Positions 23,819 through 32,817 are shown, counted from the stretch's first letter. The stretch is 34,484 bases of DNA from Candidatus Thiosymbion oneisti (GCF_900092655.1 NZ_FLUY01001786.1:1-34484); one strand, 5' to 3'. Numbers and translations are program-made. Notes: a model not told the origin generated them from the sequence alone.

Positions 23819-25924
23819 GTGATTCGTCAAGCTTTTCCATGGTCCATGCTTATCCTCATTCTGGGCATGACGATGGTCATGCCGGTGCCTGCATATGCGG
23901 CGGATGCGGATGAGCTCACGCGGCTGATGCAGGCCTTCGAGGCCCTCAAGGCACAGAACGAGGCCATGGCGGCTCGGCTCTCGACGTTGGAGTCACAACA
24001 GGCTCCCGGTGCAGCGCCGACACCGGCGACAGACAGCGGTCAGGCCGACGGAACCGCTGCTCAGGAGGGTCTGGCCCGGCGGGTCGCGGAGCTGGAAGCG
24101 GCCAGGGCCGATCAGGAGCAGGTGATGCGCGCCGTAACGACCGAAAAGACCGCCCTCGAGCAGCGTGTCCGCGAGCTGGAAACCGCGCAGGCCGCCCAGA
24201 ACGAGGCATTCCGTGCCATGGTCATGGACAAGGAACGGCTGGAGCACAAGCTCGCCACGTTGGAAGCCAAACCGACCCGGAGTGGGCCCGCCGGGCCCGT
24301 AACAGACGGCAAGCCCGGACCCGGCACCAGAGTCACCGCCGGCCCTGGGGTCGCGGATCGCAATCCCCTCGCCCGCCGCGTCGCCGAGCTGGAGGATGCG
24401 AAAACCCGCCAGGACCGGACCATCGGGATTCTGTCGAAGGACAAGGCGGTGCTTGAACGGCGCGTGGTCGGGCTGGAGAGCGACGCGGCGGTCGCCGCTA
24501 CGCTGGGATCACACGGCTTGGGGTCACACGGCTTGGGATCGCACGGCTTGGAGCAGCGGGTCAGTGAGCTCGAATCGGCCCGGCACGCCCAGGAGGACGC
24601 GACCCGCGCCATCATCCGCGACGCCATGACCTCTGTCGGATCGAATATCAACGACTCCGTCGCCTTGGGCGGCACCCTGGAGATAGTCACCGGCTGGAGC
24701 GAGGATTTCGACGGCACCTCCGCCAGTGATGTTCTACTCAATACGGCGGAGCTCGATCTGGAGTTCTCGGTCAACGACTGGACCCGTGCCGGCATGGTCA
24801 TCGAATACGATGATGGAAAGGACGTATCCTTCGTGTCGACCGGCGGCTTTGAGGAATCGGTGGACCGCATCAATCTGGATACGGCCTTCATCACCATCGG
24901 CGATCCGCAACGGTTTCCTCCTTACCTGACGGCGGGCCGCATCATCCTGCCGTTCGGCATCTCGACCGGCAACCCGGTGGCCGACGTGCTGACCATCGAG
25001 GACCCCTTGACGATTTCCGGCTTCGAACAGCGGCAGGTCGCCATCGGAATCGGCGCCGGATTTCCGACGCCGTCACAAACACCGCCGCTGCCCGTTACGC
25101 CACCGCCGGTCCAACCCCAGGTTCTGAAGCCCGGGTGGGACAAGCTACTCAGCAGCACCGGTTTCAAGGCGCCCACGACCTATCCCCCGCCGCCAGCGGC
25201 AATCGTACCGCCGCCCGAACCGCCGCAATTCAACCTCGCCCTCTATACATTCAACGGCGATACCTTCGCTCGCAAGCAGTCCGGTTGGCACCCCGACGAC
25301 CATTTCAACCTCACCTTCGGCTACCGCACCGGCGGTCATTGCGGGAGGCCCTATGATGAGCTCACGGCGTCCGACCTTTGCCCCTGGACCCTCGACCTGG
25401 GTATCGACTATAACAGCTCGATCTTCGACAGCCGCTTCATGAGCCAGGAATACCGCAAGTGGCTCGGTGATATCGGCCTGGTCCCCGGCCTTGCCGCCAG
25501 CCTCAGATCGACCCTGGGACCGGTATCCCTGGTGGGTGAGTGGAACGGTGCGGTCGATACCGCGACCTTTACCGACGACGCGCAGAACCAAGTCTCCATC
25601 AGCCCCGCCGCCTGGCAGGTCTCGCTCGGCTATCAGCTCGACTGGAACCCCTGGATGGAGGCCATCGGCGCCCAAGGCACCTATCTCGCCATGAGTTATT
25701 CCGAGAGCCGTGATTTCGGCGGGGTCCAGCGGGACATCAACGGCGAGCGCTCACGGGTCGGTTTCCTGCCCAAACGGCGACTGCTGATCGGTGCCGGCGA
25801 ATGGTTCATGGACGGTATCAAGCTCGCGATCGAATACGCTCGGGATTGGGACTACTCGAAACAGGAAGGCGGCACCGGACGTTCCGCCGATGGTCTGTTT
25901 ACGAGCCTGACCTATACCTGGTAG
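23819..25924 (+). CDS. Coiled-coil LbtU-like outer-membrane porin
   Basis: A 701-residue outer-membrane protein. GTG 23819 is the start: AGGAGG ends 8 bases before it, and the nearby ATG 23811 is out of frame. After a signal peptide (cleavage near AYAAD, residue 27), residues 30-270 are coiled coil built from repeats of about 35 residues (LARRVAELE, LEQRVRELE, LERRVVGLE, LEQRVSELE), with a 3 x 5-residue GSHGL repeat at 230-244. The rest is a beta-barrel like LbtU-family siderophore porins (SVALGGTLEIVTGW, VNDWTRAGMVIEYDD, TAFITIGDPQRFPPYLTAGR), ending in the aromatic residue W. A Pro-rich insert near 420-470 interrupts the barrel. The coiled coil probably spans the periplasm or contacts peptidoglycan. 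Role in uptake is inferred. Confidence 0.82.
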   Translation: MIRQAFPWSMLILILGMTMVMPVPAYAADADELTRLMQAFEALKAQNEAMAARLSTLESQQAPGAAPTPATDSGQADGTAAQEGLARRVAELEAARADQEQVMRAVTTEKTALEQRVRELETAQAAQNEAFRAMVMDKERLEHKLATLEAKPTRSGPAGPVTDGKPGPGTRVTAGPGVADRNPLARRVAELEDAKTRQDRTIGILSKDKAVLERRVVGLESDAAVAATLGSHGLGSHGLGSHGLEQRVSELESARHAQEDATRAIIRDAMTSVGSNINDSVALGGTLEIVTGWSEDFDGTSASDVLLNTAELDLEFSVNDWTRAGMVIEYDDGKDVSFVSTGGFEESVDRINLDTAFITIGDPQRFPPYLTAGRIILPFGISTGNPVADVLTIEDPLTISGFEQRQVAIGIGAGFPTPSQTPPLPVTPPPVQPQVLKPGWDKLLSSTGFKAPTTYPPPPAAIVPPPEPPQFNLALYTFNGDTFARKQSGWHPDDHFNLTFGYRTGGHCGRPYDELTASDLCPWTLDLGIDYNSSIFDSRFMSQEYRKWLGDIGLVPGLAASLRSTLGPVSLVGEWNGAVDTATFTDDAQNQVSISPAAWQVSLGYQLDWNPWMEAIGAQGTYLAMSYSESRDFGGVQRDINGERSRVGFLPKRRLLIGAGEWFMDGIKLAIEYARDWDYSKQEGGTGRSADGLFTSLTYTW
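24506..24550 (+). repeat. Three tandem 15-bp repeats within the porin gene
   Basis: Three in-frame copies of GGRTCRCACGGCTTG encode GSHGL three times at residues 230-244, between two coiled-coil segments. The near identity suggests recent slippage and possible length variation between strains. Confidence 0.9.
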
Positions 25925-25980
25925 CCCGTCGCCCAGTTTGCCCTCTTTTCAAATAGAACCGCATCATCCAGGACCTGACA

Positions 25981-26448
25981 TCACCAGTGCTTATAGGGAT
26001 TCCGCGCCAGGTTGACATTGTAGTAGCGCGGGTCGTGGCTCACGTCTTCTCCCGCCCATGCCGGTAGCTCGAAGGGCTCGTCTTCGGAACCGAGCTCCAG
26101 CTCCGCCAGCACCAACCCCGCGTTCTCTCCGGCGAACAGATCCAGCTCCCACAGGTGTCTGCCGGACCGGACCTGGTAGCGCATCTTGTCGATGGCGGGA
26201 TACACCGTGAGATCCCGCAGCATGGCCTGGGCGTCTTCGATTGGAATCGGATATTCGTACTCGCTGCGCCGGACCCCCACCGTGGGCCCTTTGATGGTGA
26301 GATAGGCGGCACCATCCGTTACCCGAACCCGGACCGTCGCTTTGTCACCGTCCGCCAGATAGCCCTGCATCAAATGCGCCTCTGACTCCACATCGGAGCG
26401 CCAAGAATCGTCTTTGACCAGGAATTTACGCTCGATCTCCACGCCCAT
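25981..26448 (-). CDS. CYTH-domain triphosphate-binding protein
   Basis: A 155-residue single-domain CYTH protein, the fold of inorganic triphosphatases and class IV adenylate cyclases. The hallmark ExExK is at the N-terminus (VEIERKFLV). Other expected tunnel residues are present: KATVRVRV, YLTIKGP, EYEYPI, IDKMRY, WELDLF and LAELEL. The length fits the short bacterial clade close to tripolyphosphatases, so cleavage of triphosphate in the cytoplasm is the best guess. GGAGG lies 9 bases before ATG 26448. It follows rlmD by 25 bases on the same strand. Confidence 0.88.
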   Translation of the reverse strand: MGVEIERKFLVKDDSWRSDVESEAHLMQGYLADGDKATVRVRVTDGAAYLTIKGPTVGVRRSEYEYPIPIEDAQAMLRDLTVYPAIDKMRYQVRSGRHLWELDLFAGENAGLVLAELELGSEDEPFELPAWAGEDVSHDPRYYNVNLARNPYKHW

Positions 26449-26473
26449 TGCTCAAGCCCTCCGCGACTGTGCT

Positions 26474-27802
26474 TCAACCGCGCTCGAATACCGCCATCGC
26501 CTCCAGATGCGCCGTGTGCGGAAACATGTCCAGCACGCCCACCGCCCACAGCCGATAGCCGAGACCATTCACCAAGCGGTCCGCGTCCCGCGCCAAGGTT
26601 GCGGGATAGCAGGATACATAAAGGATACGCTCGACCCCCAGCGCCGGCAGCAGCTCCAACACCTGGAGCGCACCGCTGCGGGGCGGGTCCAGCAGCGCCT
26701 TGTGGAACCGCTGTGAGGCCCAAGGCTGAGGGTCTGACCTAGCGTAGAGATCGGCGGCGACAAAGCGGGCATTGGTGATACCGTTGTGCTCGGCATTGGT
26801 CCGGGCCCGGGCCACCAATCCCGGGTCTCCTTCCACACCCAGGACCTCCGCGGCCCGGCGGGCGATGGGCAGGGTAAAGTTCCCGAGCCCACAGAAGAGG
26901 TCGAGTATCCGCTCGTCCGACCGGGGGGCGAGCAACATCAATGCCTGCTCGACCATCATGCTGTTGAGCCCTGGATTGACCTGGGTGAAATCCGTCGGCT
27001 GGAAATACAGGCGGACATCCGCGCCGGGCAGGTCATAGTACAGATCGACGTCCTGGCCCGGCAGGGGACGGATGGTCTCGGCCCCGCCCGCCTGTACATA
27101 GAAGTGCAACCTGCAGGTCCCGCCGAAATCCGTGAGCCGGGCTATGTCCCGTGCCGAGGGTGGTTCCAGGACCCGCAATACCAGTACGCAGGGACCCTCA
27201 CCCATCGCCATCTCGATTTGCGGTATCCGCTGCCGGATCGAGAGGCCGTCCAGGAGTTTGGCGATAGCCTCAATGCGCTCCCCCACTATGGGATGCAGGA
27301 TATCGCAGCGCCGCAGGTCGGCGATATAAGAGGTCCCGCGCTCGCGAAACCCCACCAGGGTGCGTCCTTTCTTGGCCACATAGCGGACCCCCAGACGGGC
27401 CTTGCGTCGATAGCCCCAGGGCGCGGCGACCAGCGGCGGCAGCCGGCGTTCAGGGCGCGCCTGGCCGGTCTCTGTCAGCACTTGTTCGAGCATCTCCTGC
27501 TTCCAGCGGATCTGGGCGGCAGGGTCCAGATGTTGCAGGCTGCAACCCCCGCAGATGTCCGCATGGGGGCAAGGTGCCGGTACCCGCTCCGGGGCTGCCC
27601 GCAAGACCTCCTCTACCGTGCCTTCGGCCCGATCCTTGCGGAGCCGGGTATACCGGAACCGCACCCGCTCCCCCGGCAAGGCCCCGTGGAGGAACACCGA
27701 TTTGCCGTCCACCTGGGCCAACCCCCGCCCCTCCGGCGTCAGGGATGCGATCTCCACCGCGTCGGGGGGCTCGGGGAAGGGTTTAGGCTTCTTCTTGGTC
27801 AA
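26474..27802 (-). CDS. rlmD: 23S rRNA m5U1939 methyltransferase RlmD
   Basis: A 442-residue SAM-dependent RNA methyltransferase of the RlmD (RumA) family, which makes 5-methyluridine at position 1939 of 23S rRNA. An N-terminal TRAM domain (about 15-70) is followed by the iron-sulfur cluster cysteines C78, C84 and C87 (CPHADICGGC), with a fourth in LRRCDIL. The SAM motif ILDLFCGLGNFTLPIA, LLDPPRSGA and the catalytic-cysteine loop ILYVSCYPATLARD are all intact. The only plausible start is TTG 27802 with a weak Shine-Dalgarno sequence, so a low translation rate is possible. Function is confident from motif order. Confidence 0.95.
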   Translation of the reverse strand: MTKKKPKPFPEPPDAVEIASLTPEGRGLAQVDGKSVFLHGALPGERVRFRYTRLRKDRAEGTVEEVLRAAPERVPAPCPHADICGGCSLQHLDPAAQIRWKQEMLEQVLTETGQARPERRLPPLVAAPWGYRRKARLGVRYVAKKGRTLVGFRERGTSYIADLRRCDILHPIVGERIEAIAKLLDGLSIRQRIPQIEMAMGEGPCVLVLRVLEPPSARDIARLTDFGGTCRLHFYVQAGGAETIRPLPGQDVDLYYDLPGADVRLYFQPTDFTQVNPGLNSMMVEQALMLLAPRSDERILDLFCGLGNFTLPIARRAAEVLGVEGDPGLVARARTNAEHNGITNARFVAADLYARSDPQPWASQRFHKALLDPPRSGALQVLELLPALGVERILYVSCYPATLARDADRLVNGLGYRLWAVGVLDMFPHTAHLEAMAVFERG

Positions 27803-28275
27803 GGGCGGCTAGTACCCCATTTCTGCATATTTTGCGCGTAACCCGTAGGGTGGGCTGTGCCCACCAACACCGTGCCTGGCTGGTGGGCACAGCCCAGCCT
27901 ACGAGCCTGAGAACATAAAATAGGGTGAAATGAGGTACTCGTACACCTGAGCGTATCGATCGGAAACAGCATGCAACCAAAGGCGTTGCGGTGGTGGTGT
28001 TGGAGGATAACTTCCCATTTTGGTGGTGGTTAATATTTAAATGATTTGTTGGGCACGTCGCCGTCCAAAGATGCGGTTCGCGGCCTGCCCCTTGTCTGTT
28101 GTGCCTAGCCATCCCTGAGGTGGTGGATAGGCCGGCACAGGCAGACATTCCTGGGGCGGTGGGCAGGCGCTCACCGCATCCTACCGACTTTGCCCAACCT
28201 CCGAGCTTGTTTGATCCCCTCTCCCACTCCAAAGCAGTCCGGAATCCATAAAGGGCCAAGAAGTTTATATGTCGG
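27803..28275. repeat. Gene-free repeat block with a 22-bp palindrome
   Basis: At 27845-27866 and 27881-27902 are 22-base inverted arms (GTAGGGTGGGCTGTGCCCAC...) with one mismatch, a strong hairpin downstream of cbiD and upstream of rlmD. Further right, GGCAGGCGCTCACC and CACTCCAAAGCAGTCCGGAA (ending at 28258) are modules also found at 19938-20280 and 20822-21175. No gene is visible. Confidence 0.7.
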
Positions 28276-29391
28276 TCAGCGCGCACACGAGCCCGAGGCC
28301 GCTTCCGCGATCCGGTTACCGTCCGGGTCGCATACCAACACCTGCAACCTGAACCGGTCCGGGTAACGCCCGGTAAGGTCGTGTACCACCCGCTCGGCCA
28401 GGGCCCGATGGAAATCTGTGAGCATGCTCAAATCCCGCATGCGCTCGGCGGCATAGCGCGCTGTCCTGGCCCGGCGGATCTCGGTGCATACCTGGGACGG
28501 CGCCCCGATCTCCGCGGCCAGATCGGCCAGCAGATCCATGTCCACCGCGCCGCGTCCGGCATGGGTCATGGATGCCCCTTGGGCCATCTTGGTGAGCTTG
28601 CCGACCATGCCGCCGATCACGACTTCACCGATTCCGACCGCGACCACCGTATCCAGCGCGGCGCTCAGAAAATCCCCCATCTGCACGAAGCAGACCGGTG
28701 CCAGGTGAGCCAGCTCCCGCAGCGCGAACTTCTCGGTGCGCCGGCCCGTGGTGAGGACGACGATACCCTGCCCTTGGGCCGCTGCAACCCGAATCCCCTG
28801 GACGACGGTAGCGCGAAACGAGGCCGTGGAATAGGGGTAGACGATGCCTGAAGTGCCCAGGATCGAGATCCCGCCCAGGATGCCGAGTCGGGGATTCAGC
28901 GTCCGCTGGGCGATCTTCTCACCCCCAGGCACTGAGATCCTGACTGCGAGCCCTTGCCGTACCAGTAGCGACCCTGCCACGGCCCGCACGTTATCGGCAA
29001 TGTTGCGCCGGGGAACAGGGTTGATGGCCGGGCCGCCCACTGCGAGGCCGAGGCCCGACATAGTCACGGTGCCGACGCCGGGACCGCCTTCGATGAGCAG
29101 GCGCCCCGGCGCCGCGGGCAGCAGACGGACATCGGCGGTCAATCGCGCGCCGTGGGTGCGATCGGGATCGTCGCCCGCGTCCTTGACTACCACCGCATGG
29201 GCGCACGCCCCATCGCAACGGCCTTCGGTCACGGCAAAGCGTACCGCCTGCCCACGCGGTAATTCACAGTCCACGCGCGCGGGCACCCGGCCCCCGATCA
29301 GGCCCAGGGTAGCGGCCCGAGCGGCCGCGGCCGCGCAGGCGCCGGTGGTAAAGCCGGTGCGTGTGCCTTTCCTTTTCTTCTGCTCCGCCAC
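28276..29391 (-). CDS. cbiD: Cobalt-precorrin-5B C1-methyltransferase CbiD
   Basis: A 371-residue CbiD, which methylates C1 of cobalt-precorrin-5B in the anaerobic (early cobalt insertion) route to cobalamin. The N-terminal RTGFTTGACAAAAARAA motif is diagnostic, followed by TVTMSGLGLAVGGPAINPVPR, LNPRLGILGGISILGTSGIV and GIGEVVIGGMVGKLTKMAQG. GTG 29391 is the start, with AAGGGG 8 bases upstream. No other cobalamin genes are in the window, so the pathway must be scattered. The recD gene lies 32 bases upstream on the same strand. Confidence 0.95.
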   Translation of the reverse strand: MAEQKKRKGTRTGFTTGACAAAAARAATLGLIGGRVPARVDCELPRGQAVRFAVTEGRCDGACAHAVVVKDAGDDPDRTHGARLTADVRLLPAAPGRLLIEGGPGVGTVTMSGLGLAVGGPAINPVPRRNIADNVRAVAGSLLVRQGLAVRISVPGGEKIAQRTLNPRLGILGGISILGTSGIVYPYSTASFRATVVQGIRVAAAQGQGIVVLTTGRRTEKFALRELAHLAPVCFVQMGDFLSAALDTVVAVGIGEVVIGGMVGKLTKMAQGASMTHAGRGAVDMDLLADLAAEIGAPSQVCTEIRRARTARYAAERMRDLSMLTDFHRALAERVVHDLTGRYPDRFRLQVLVCDPDGNRIAEAASGSCAR

Positions 29392-29423
29392 GCCGAATCC
29401 CCTTCACTTCTGCGCTCCGGCAC

Positions 29424-31331
29424 CTACCTGCGGCAGGAGGTAGGAGCAGATTCCGATGAGTCACCACCGGCGCTGTGGGAGCCCGGTCCCGGATCGTCCG
29501 CGCCGGGCCTGGTCCAGAGCGCATCGTAGAGCCCACTGGCGCGGACCAGCGGGCGGGCAATCGCCGCCCGCAAGCGTTCCTCGGTGGCGAGCAACCGGAC
29601 CCGTTTTCTGGCCCGGGTGATGCCCGTATAGATGAGCTCCCGGGTGAGCACCCGGCTTTCGGTCTCGGGCAGCACCAGCAGCACCTCATCGAACTCGGAG
29701 CCTTGACTCTTGTGGACTGTCATGGCATAGACGGTCTCGTGGGCGGGCAGGCGCGACGGCAGGATGCGCCGAACACCCGCGGCGGTGGCGAAAAACACCC
29801 GCAGGGCGCCACCGCTCCCCGGATCGGCCAGGACCAGACCCACATCGCCGTTGTAAAGCCGCAGGGCGTGGTCGTTGGCGGTGAGCATGATAGGACGACC
29901 GGCATAGAGTTCACCGTCGCGCCGGATCAGGCCCGCGGCCTCCAGGGCCTGGGCCAGGCGTTCGTTGAGGTGGTCGACCCCTTGGGGTCCCGAGCGCAAG
30001 GCACACAGGACCCGGACCCGGTCCAGCGCCAGCAGCGCCGCTTGCGGCTCCGGACTTGTCAGTACCCGCCCCATGACAGGCACCAGCCACTGCTCGATCA
30101 GATCGGTGAGGATCTGCGGCCGCGGCGCTTCCAGACCAACGTCCGGATAACGGTCATCGGCCAGGATTTGCAAGCCCGCATCCGCATCGCCCCGGTTCAC
30201 GGCCCTGGCCAGGGCACCGATACCACTGTCTTTGCCGAAGCGCCAGCTCTCGCGCAGCACCAGGATCCGGTCGCCCAGGTCGGGACCGGGCGCAGGAGCG
30301 GGTGCCAGTCGGTCACCAGCCACTGCCGCGATCTCTGCGCACAGCCCCGGTGAGTAGCCGGGGGCCCGACCCCGCCCACAAAGGTCGCCGAGCACCCGGC
30401 CGGCCTCTACCGAGGCCAGTTGGTCCTTGTCCCCCAGCAAAATCAGGCGGGCGCAGTCCGGCAGCGCGGCCAGCAGGCGGGCCATCAGGGGCAGATCCAC
30501 CATGGAGGCTTCATCGACCACCAGGACCTCCAGGTGCAGGGGGTTGTCCGCGCCGTGGCGCGGCGTGGCGTGGCCCGGGCGATAGCCGAGCAAGCGGTGG
30601 AGGGTAACGGCCTCTTCGGGGATGCGATCCGAGGTCTGCTCGGTCACCGACAACCCCGCCTTGGCGGTGCGGATGGACTCCGAGAGCCGGGCCGTCGCCT
30701 TGCCGGTGGGGGCAGCCAAAGCTATGCGCAAGGGGGGGCCCGCTGTCTGCTCCGTCAGCAGGGCGAGGATCGCAGTCACGGTGCGGGTCTTACCCGTGCC
30801 CGGTCCGCCGGAGATCAGACACAGGTGTCGCAGCACCGCTACCGCGGCGGCGACCCGCTGCCAGTCGATGCCGCCGGTGCCGGGGAACAGGCGCCTGAGC
30901 CCTACCCGCAGCCGATCGCGGTCCACCGCCGGCGGGGGGGAACGGACGCGTGCAATCACGGCATCCGCCACCTGCCGTTCGAACCACCAGTAGCGCCCGA
31001 GGTAGAGCCTGCCGTGCCGGTCGAGGATGAGTGGGGCGCGTCCACCGGGCTTGCCGACCACGGCTCGGGCACCTAAAGCATCGACCCAGACCTCCGGAGC
31101 CGGCACCCGCGGCCTGTCCGTGCCGCCATCGCCATGCAACAGAGGAAGCTCCCGGCAGCGCTCCAGATCCAGACAAACATCACCCTCCCCCACCCGGTGG
31201 CTGGCCAGGGCCGCAGCCAACAGTAGCTCGGGGGCATTGCCGCCGGCCAGGGTCTCCATCTGGCGCGCGAAATGGAGATCCACCGCCCTCAGCATGCCTT
31301 GCGCTACCGCCCGGCGCAGAAACCCCTCCAT
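29424..31331 (-). CDS. recD: Exonuclease V alpha subunit RecD
   Basis: A 635-residue RecD, the 5'-3' helicase of RecBCD that processes double-strand breaks. SF1B helicase motifs run in order: Walker A SGGPGTGKTRTV, DEASMVDLPLMARLL, LLGDKDQLASVEAG, the C-terminal AMTVHKSQGSEFDEVLL, and YTGITRARKRVRLLA. ATG 31331 is preferred over GTG 31355 because GGGGAG lies 6 bases before it. The N-terminal domain (ARQMETLAGGN, VCLDLERCRELPLL) fits the RecB-binding region, so it is the RecBCD type rather than RecD2. recB and recC are not in the window; upstream on this strand are small genes of unknown function. Confidence 0.94.
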   Translation of the reverse strand: MEGFLRRAVAQGMLRAVDLHFARQMETLAGGNAPELLLAAALASHRVGEGDVCLDLERCRELPLLHGDGGTDRPRVPAPEVWVDALGARAVVGKPGGRAPLILDRHGRLYLGRYWWFERQVADAVIARVRSPPPAVDRDRLRVGLRRLFPGTGGIDWQRVAAAVAVLRHLCLISGGPGTGKTRTVTAILALLTEQTAGPPLRIALAAPTGKATARLSESIRTAKAGLSVTEQTSDRIPEEAVTLHRLLGYRPGHATPRHGADNPLHLEVLVVDEASMVDLPLMARLLAALPDCARLILLGDKDQLASVEAGRVLGDLCGRGRAPGYSPGLCAEIAAVAGDRLAPAPAPGPDLGDRILVLRESWRFGKDSGIGALARAVNRGDADAGLQILADDRYPDVGLEAPRPQILTDLIEQWLVPVMGRVLTSPEPQAALLALDRVRVLCALRSGPQGVDHLNERLAQALEAAGLIRRDGELYAGRPIMLTANDHALRLYNGDVGLVLADPGSGGALRVFFATAAGVRRILPSRLPAHETVYAMTVHKSQGSEFDEVLLVLPETESRVLTRELIYTGITRARKRVRLLATEERLRAAIARPLVRASGLYDALWTRPGADDPGPGSHSAGGDSSESAPTSCRR

Positions 31332-31483
31332 CAGACTCTCCCCACCCGCCGGCACCTGGGCGCTTCAATACCGGAATTGCGCTAGCGTCCCAGCGTCGAT
31401 AGCGCCCAGGGTCTGTGACATTTGGCTCTAACCAACTGTTTTACTATGTTAAATGGCTGCAACGCCCCACTGGCCCGCACCGG

Positions 31484-31530
31484 GGACCCTAAGGGCTCAA
31501 ATGGCTAACATAGGGTCCGCTACGCGGACC
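31484..31530. terminator. Hairpins after the first 133-residue gene
   Basis: A perfect 7-bp stem with a 3-base loop (GGTCCGCTACGCGGACC) is at 31514-31530. It overlaps a second inverted pair, GGACCCTA at 31484-31491 with TAGGGTCC at 31511-31518. They lie 20-65 bases beyond the stop codon of the gene. There is no clear T tract, so termination is only plausible. Confidence 0.35.
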
Positions 31531-31549
31531 TTCCAAAGGTCAACAGGAC

Positions 31550-31951
31550 CTAGGTCTCCACCCGTCCCGAGGGTACCTGATCAGGGTTCACGGCGGACCC
31601 TGGTAAGACCGGCTTGTAGTGATGATCATCGAAATTCATGACCACATACCGGATACCCATGGTGTTTGCGATTTGGTTCAGGATGGTGATGCAGGGCATC
31701 GCGTTCTCGCTCGCGAATTTGGATAAGTACGAATAGGCACCCTCATTGCCCATGAGCCGGGCAAAGCCCCGGAGTGACCGCACCGGCTCCCCGCCCGAGT
31801 CGCGCAGACCGATATCCCGGCCTTGCTTCAGCTCGACCAGGTTGGCGCGCAGCGCAGGTGCCAACTCGTCGATGCCAACCAGAAACCCTTGTGCCCTCAC
31901 GCTGCGCAAGAGGGTGTCCAACTCCCTGTCAGCGGAGTGATTATTCGCCAT
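31550..31951 (-). CDS. Unknown 133-residue protein, copy 1
   Basis: A soluble 133-residue protein roughly 83% identical to its neighbour copy at 32416-32817. Residues 57-105 (SLRGFARLM, YLSKFASEN, MPCITILNQIANTMGIRYVV) have the spacing of a helix-turn-helix of the XRE/antidote type, although the motif is degenerate. The N-terminal half (ELDTLLRSVRAQGFLVGIDE, LVELKQGRDIGLR) is helical. No signal peptide or membrane segment is present. It has its own TATAAT box 26-38 bases upstream. The gene ends GTGGAGACCTAG, keeping the Shine-Dalgarno that in copy 2 serves the small acidic gene, yet that gene is missing here. Regulator or antitoxin-like role is inference. Confidence 0.72.
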   Translation of the reverse strand: MANNHSADRELDTLLRSVRAQGFLVGIDELAPALRANLVELKQGRDIGLRDSGGEPVRSLRGFARLMGNEGAYSYLSKFASENAMPCITILNQIANTMGIRYVVMNFDDHHYKPVLPGSAVNPDQVPSGRVET

Positions 31952-31983
31952 CGCCTCATCTCATTGTTACCAAAAAGAAACAC

Positions 31984-31989
31984 ATTATA
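31984..31989 (-). promoter_or_regulatory. Perfect -10 box (TATAAT) for copy 1
   Basis: TATAAT on the minus strand lies about 33 bases before the start codon, predicting a leader of roughly 26 bases. No clear -35 is visible. The surrounding bases (AAAATAATCAAC, AT-rich) are conserved in the upstream region of copy 2, so promoter and gene were duplicated together. Confidence 0.45.
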
Positions 31990-32200
31990 TGAAGGGCGAT
32001 GGAGATAAGCACGGTAAAAATAATCAACAGTCAGCGACGTTGCGCGGCCACGCTGCCCCCGGATTACAAACGAAGTCGTTTGCGTACCGGCGTAATCCGT
32101 GGACTCGAAATGCATCCTGGTCGGGTACGGCAGGCGCGTCCGGTCCCCTTTGCCACGCCGAGATCAGCAGGCGCGCCTTACCCGACCTGTCGACAGGGCG

Positions 32201-32413
32201 CTAACTCGACCCGTCGGAAGATGTCAGCTGCTCCGGGTCTCCCCCCATCCGTTCCAAGACCTCGGAGAGCTGCTCCGTAATCAGACGCAACAGACAGGCC
32301 AGGCGCCAACCATTGGTAACGTTCAGATCGAGCTCCTCGGTGGCCACCAGATCGGCAATCGCCTGCAGGGCTGAATTGGCCAGATACAGCTGGGTGTGCA
32401 CATCATCGTCCAT
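32201..32413 (-). CDS. Small acidic helical protein, coupled to copy 2
   Basis: A 70-residue acidic protein, probably two or three helices (LYLANSALQAIADLVATEE, then WRLACLLRLITEQLSEVLER). It begins 2 bases after the stop codon of the 133-residue copy 2 gene, and its Shine-Dalgarno GGAG is formed by the last codons of that gene, so the two are translationally coupled. I do not recognise a family; similar small helical proteins occur beside phage-like or XRE regulators. A complex with the 133-residue protein is a reasonable guess. Confidence 0.65.
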   Translation of the reverse strand: MDDDVHTQLYLANSALQAIADLVATEELDLNVTNGWRLACLLRLITEQLSEVLERMGGDPEQLTSSDGSS

Positions 32414-32415
32414 GG

Positions 32416-32817
32416 TTAGGTCTCCACCCGTAGCTCGCGTGCCTGATCAGGGCTCACGGCGGGCTGCGGCAAGACGGGCTTATAGTGATGATCATCGAAA
32501 TTCATGACGAGATACCGGATGCCCATGGTGTTTGCGACCTGGTTCATGATGGTGATGCAAGGCATCGCGTTCTCGCTCGCGAATTTGGATAAGTACGAAA
32601 AGGCGCTCTCATCGCCCATGAGCCGGGCAAGGCCCCGGAGTGACCGCACCGGTTCCTCGTCCGGGTCGCGCAGACCGATATCCCGACCTTGCTTCAGCTC
32701 GAGGAGGCTGGCACGCAGCGCAGGCGCCAACTCGTCGATGCCAACCAGAAACCCTTGTGCCCTGGCACTGCGCAAGAGGGCATCCAACTCCCTGGCAGCA
32801 GAGTGATTATTCTCCAT
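32416..32817 (-). CDS. Unknown 133-residue protein, copy 2
   Basis: The second copy of the 133-residue family, with the same layout: helical N-terminus (ELDALLRSARAQGFLVGIDE), a degenerate helix-turn-helix-like stretch (SLRGLARLM, YLSKFASENAMPCITIMNQ, GIRYLVMNFDDHHYKPVLP) and a variable tail. The conserved core and variable surface ends suggest both copies are under selection. It leads a two-gene operon with the small acidic protein. AGAGGA precedes ATG 32817 and a TATGAT -10 box is at 32848-32853. Function unknown. Confidence 0.75.
   Translation of the reverse strand: MENNHSAARELDALLRSARAQGFLVGIDELAPALRASLLELKQGRDIGLRDPDEEPVRSLRGLARLMGDESAFSYLSKFASENAMPCITIMNQVANTMGIRYLVMNFDDHHYKPVLPQPAVSPDQARELRVET

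Noticed and set aside
24506-24550. Short CRISPR-like repeats
   Set aside because: The 15-bp units are directly adjacent without spacers and are in frame within the porin gene.
26786-27841. A 351-codon plus-strand frame opposite rlmD
   Set aside because: RlmD motifs are complete on the minus strand.
27955-28045. A possible small RNA gene in the GGTGGTGGTGTTGGAGG stretch
   Set aside because: No cloverleaf, promoter or terminator pattern could be supported.
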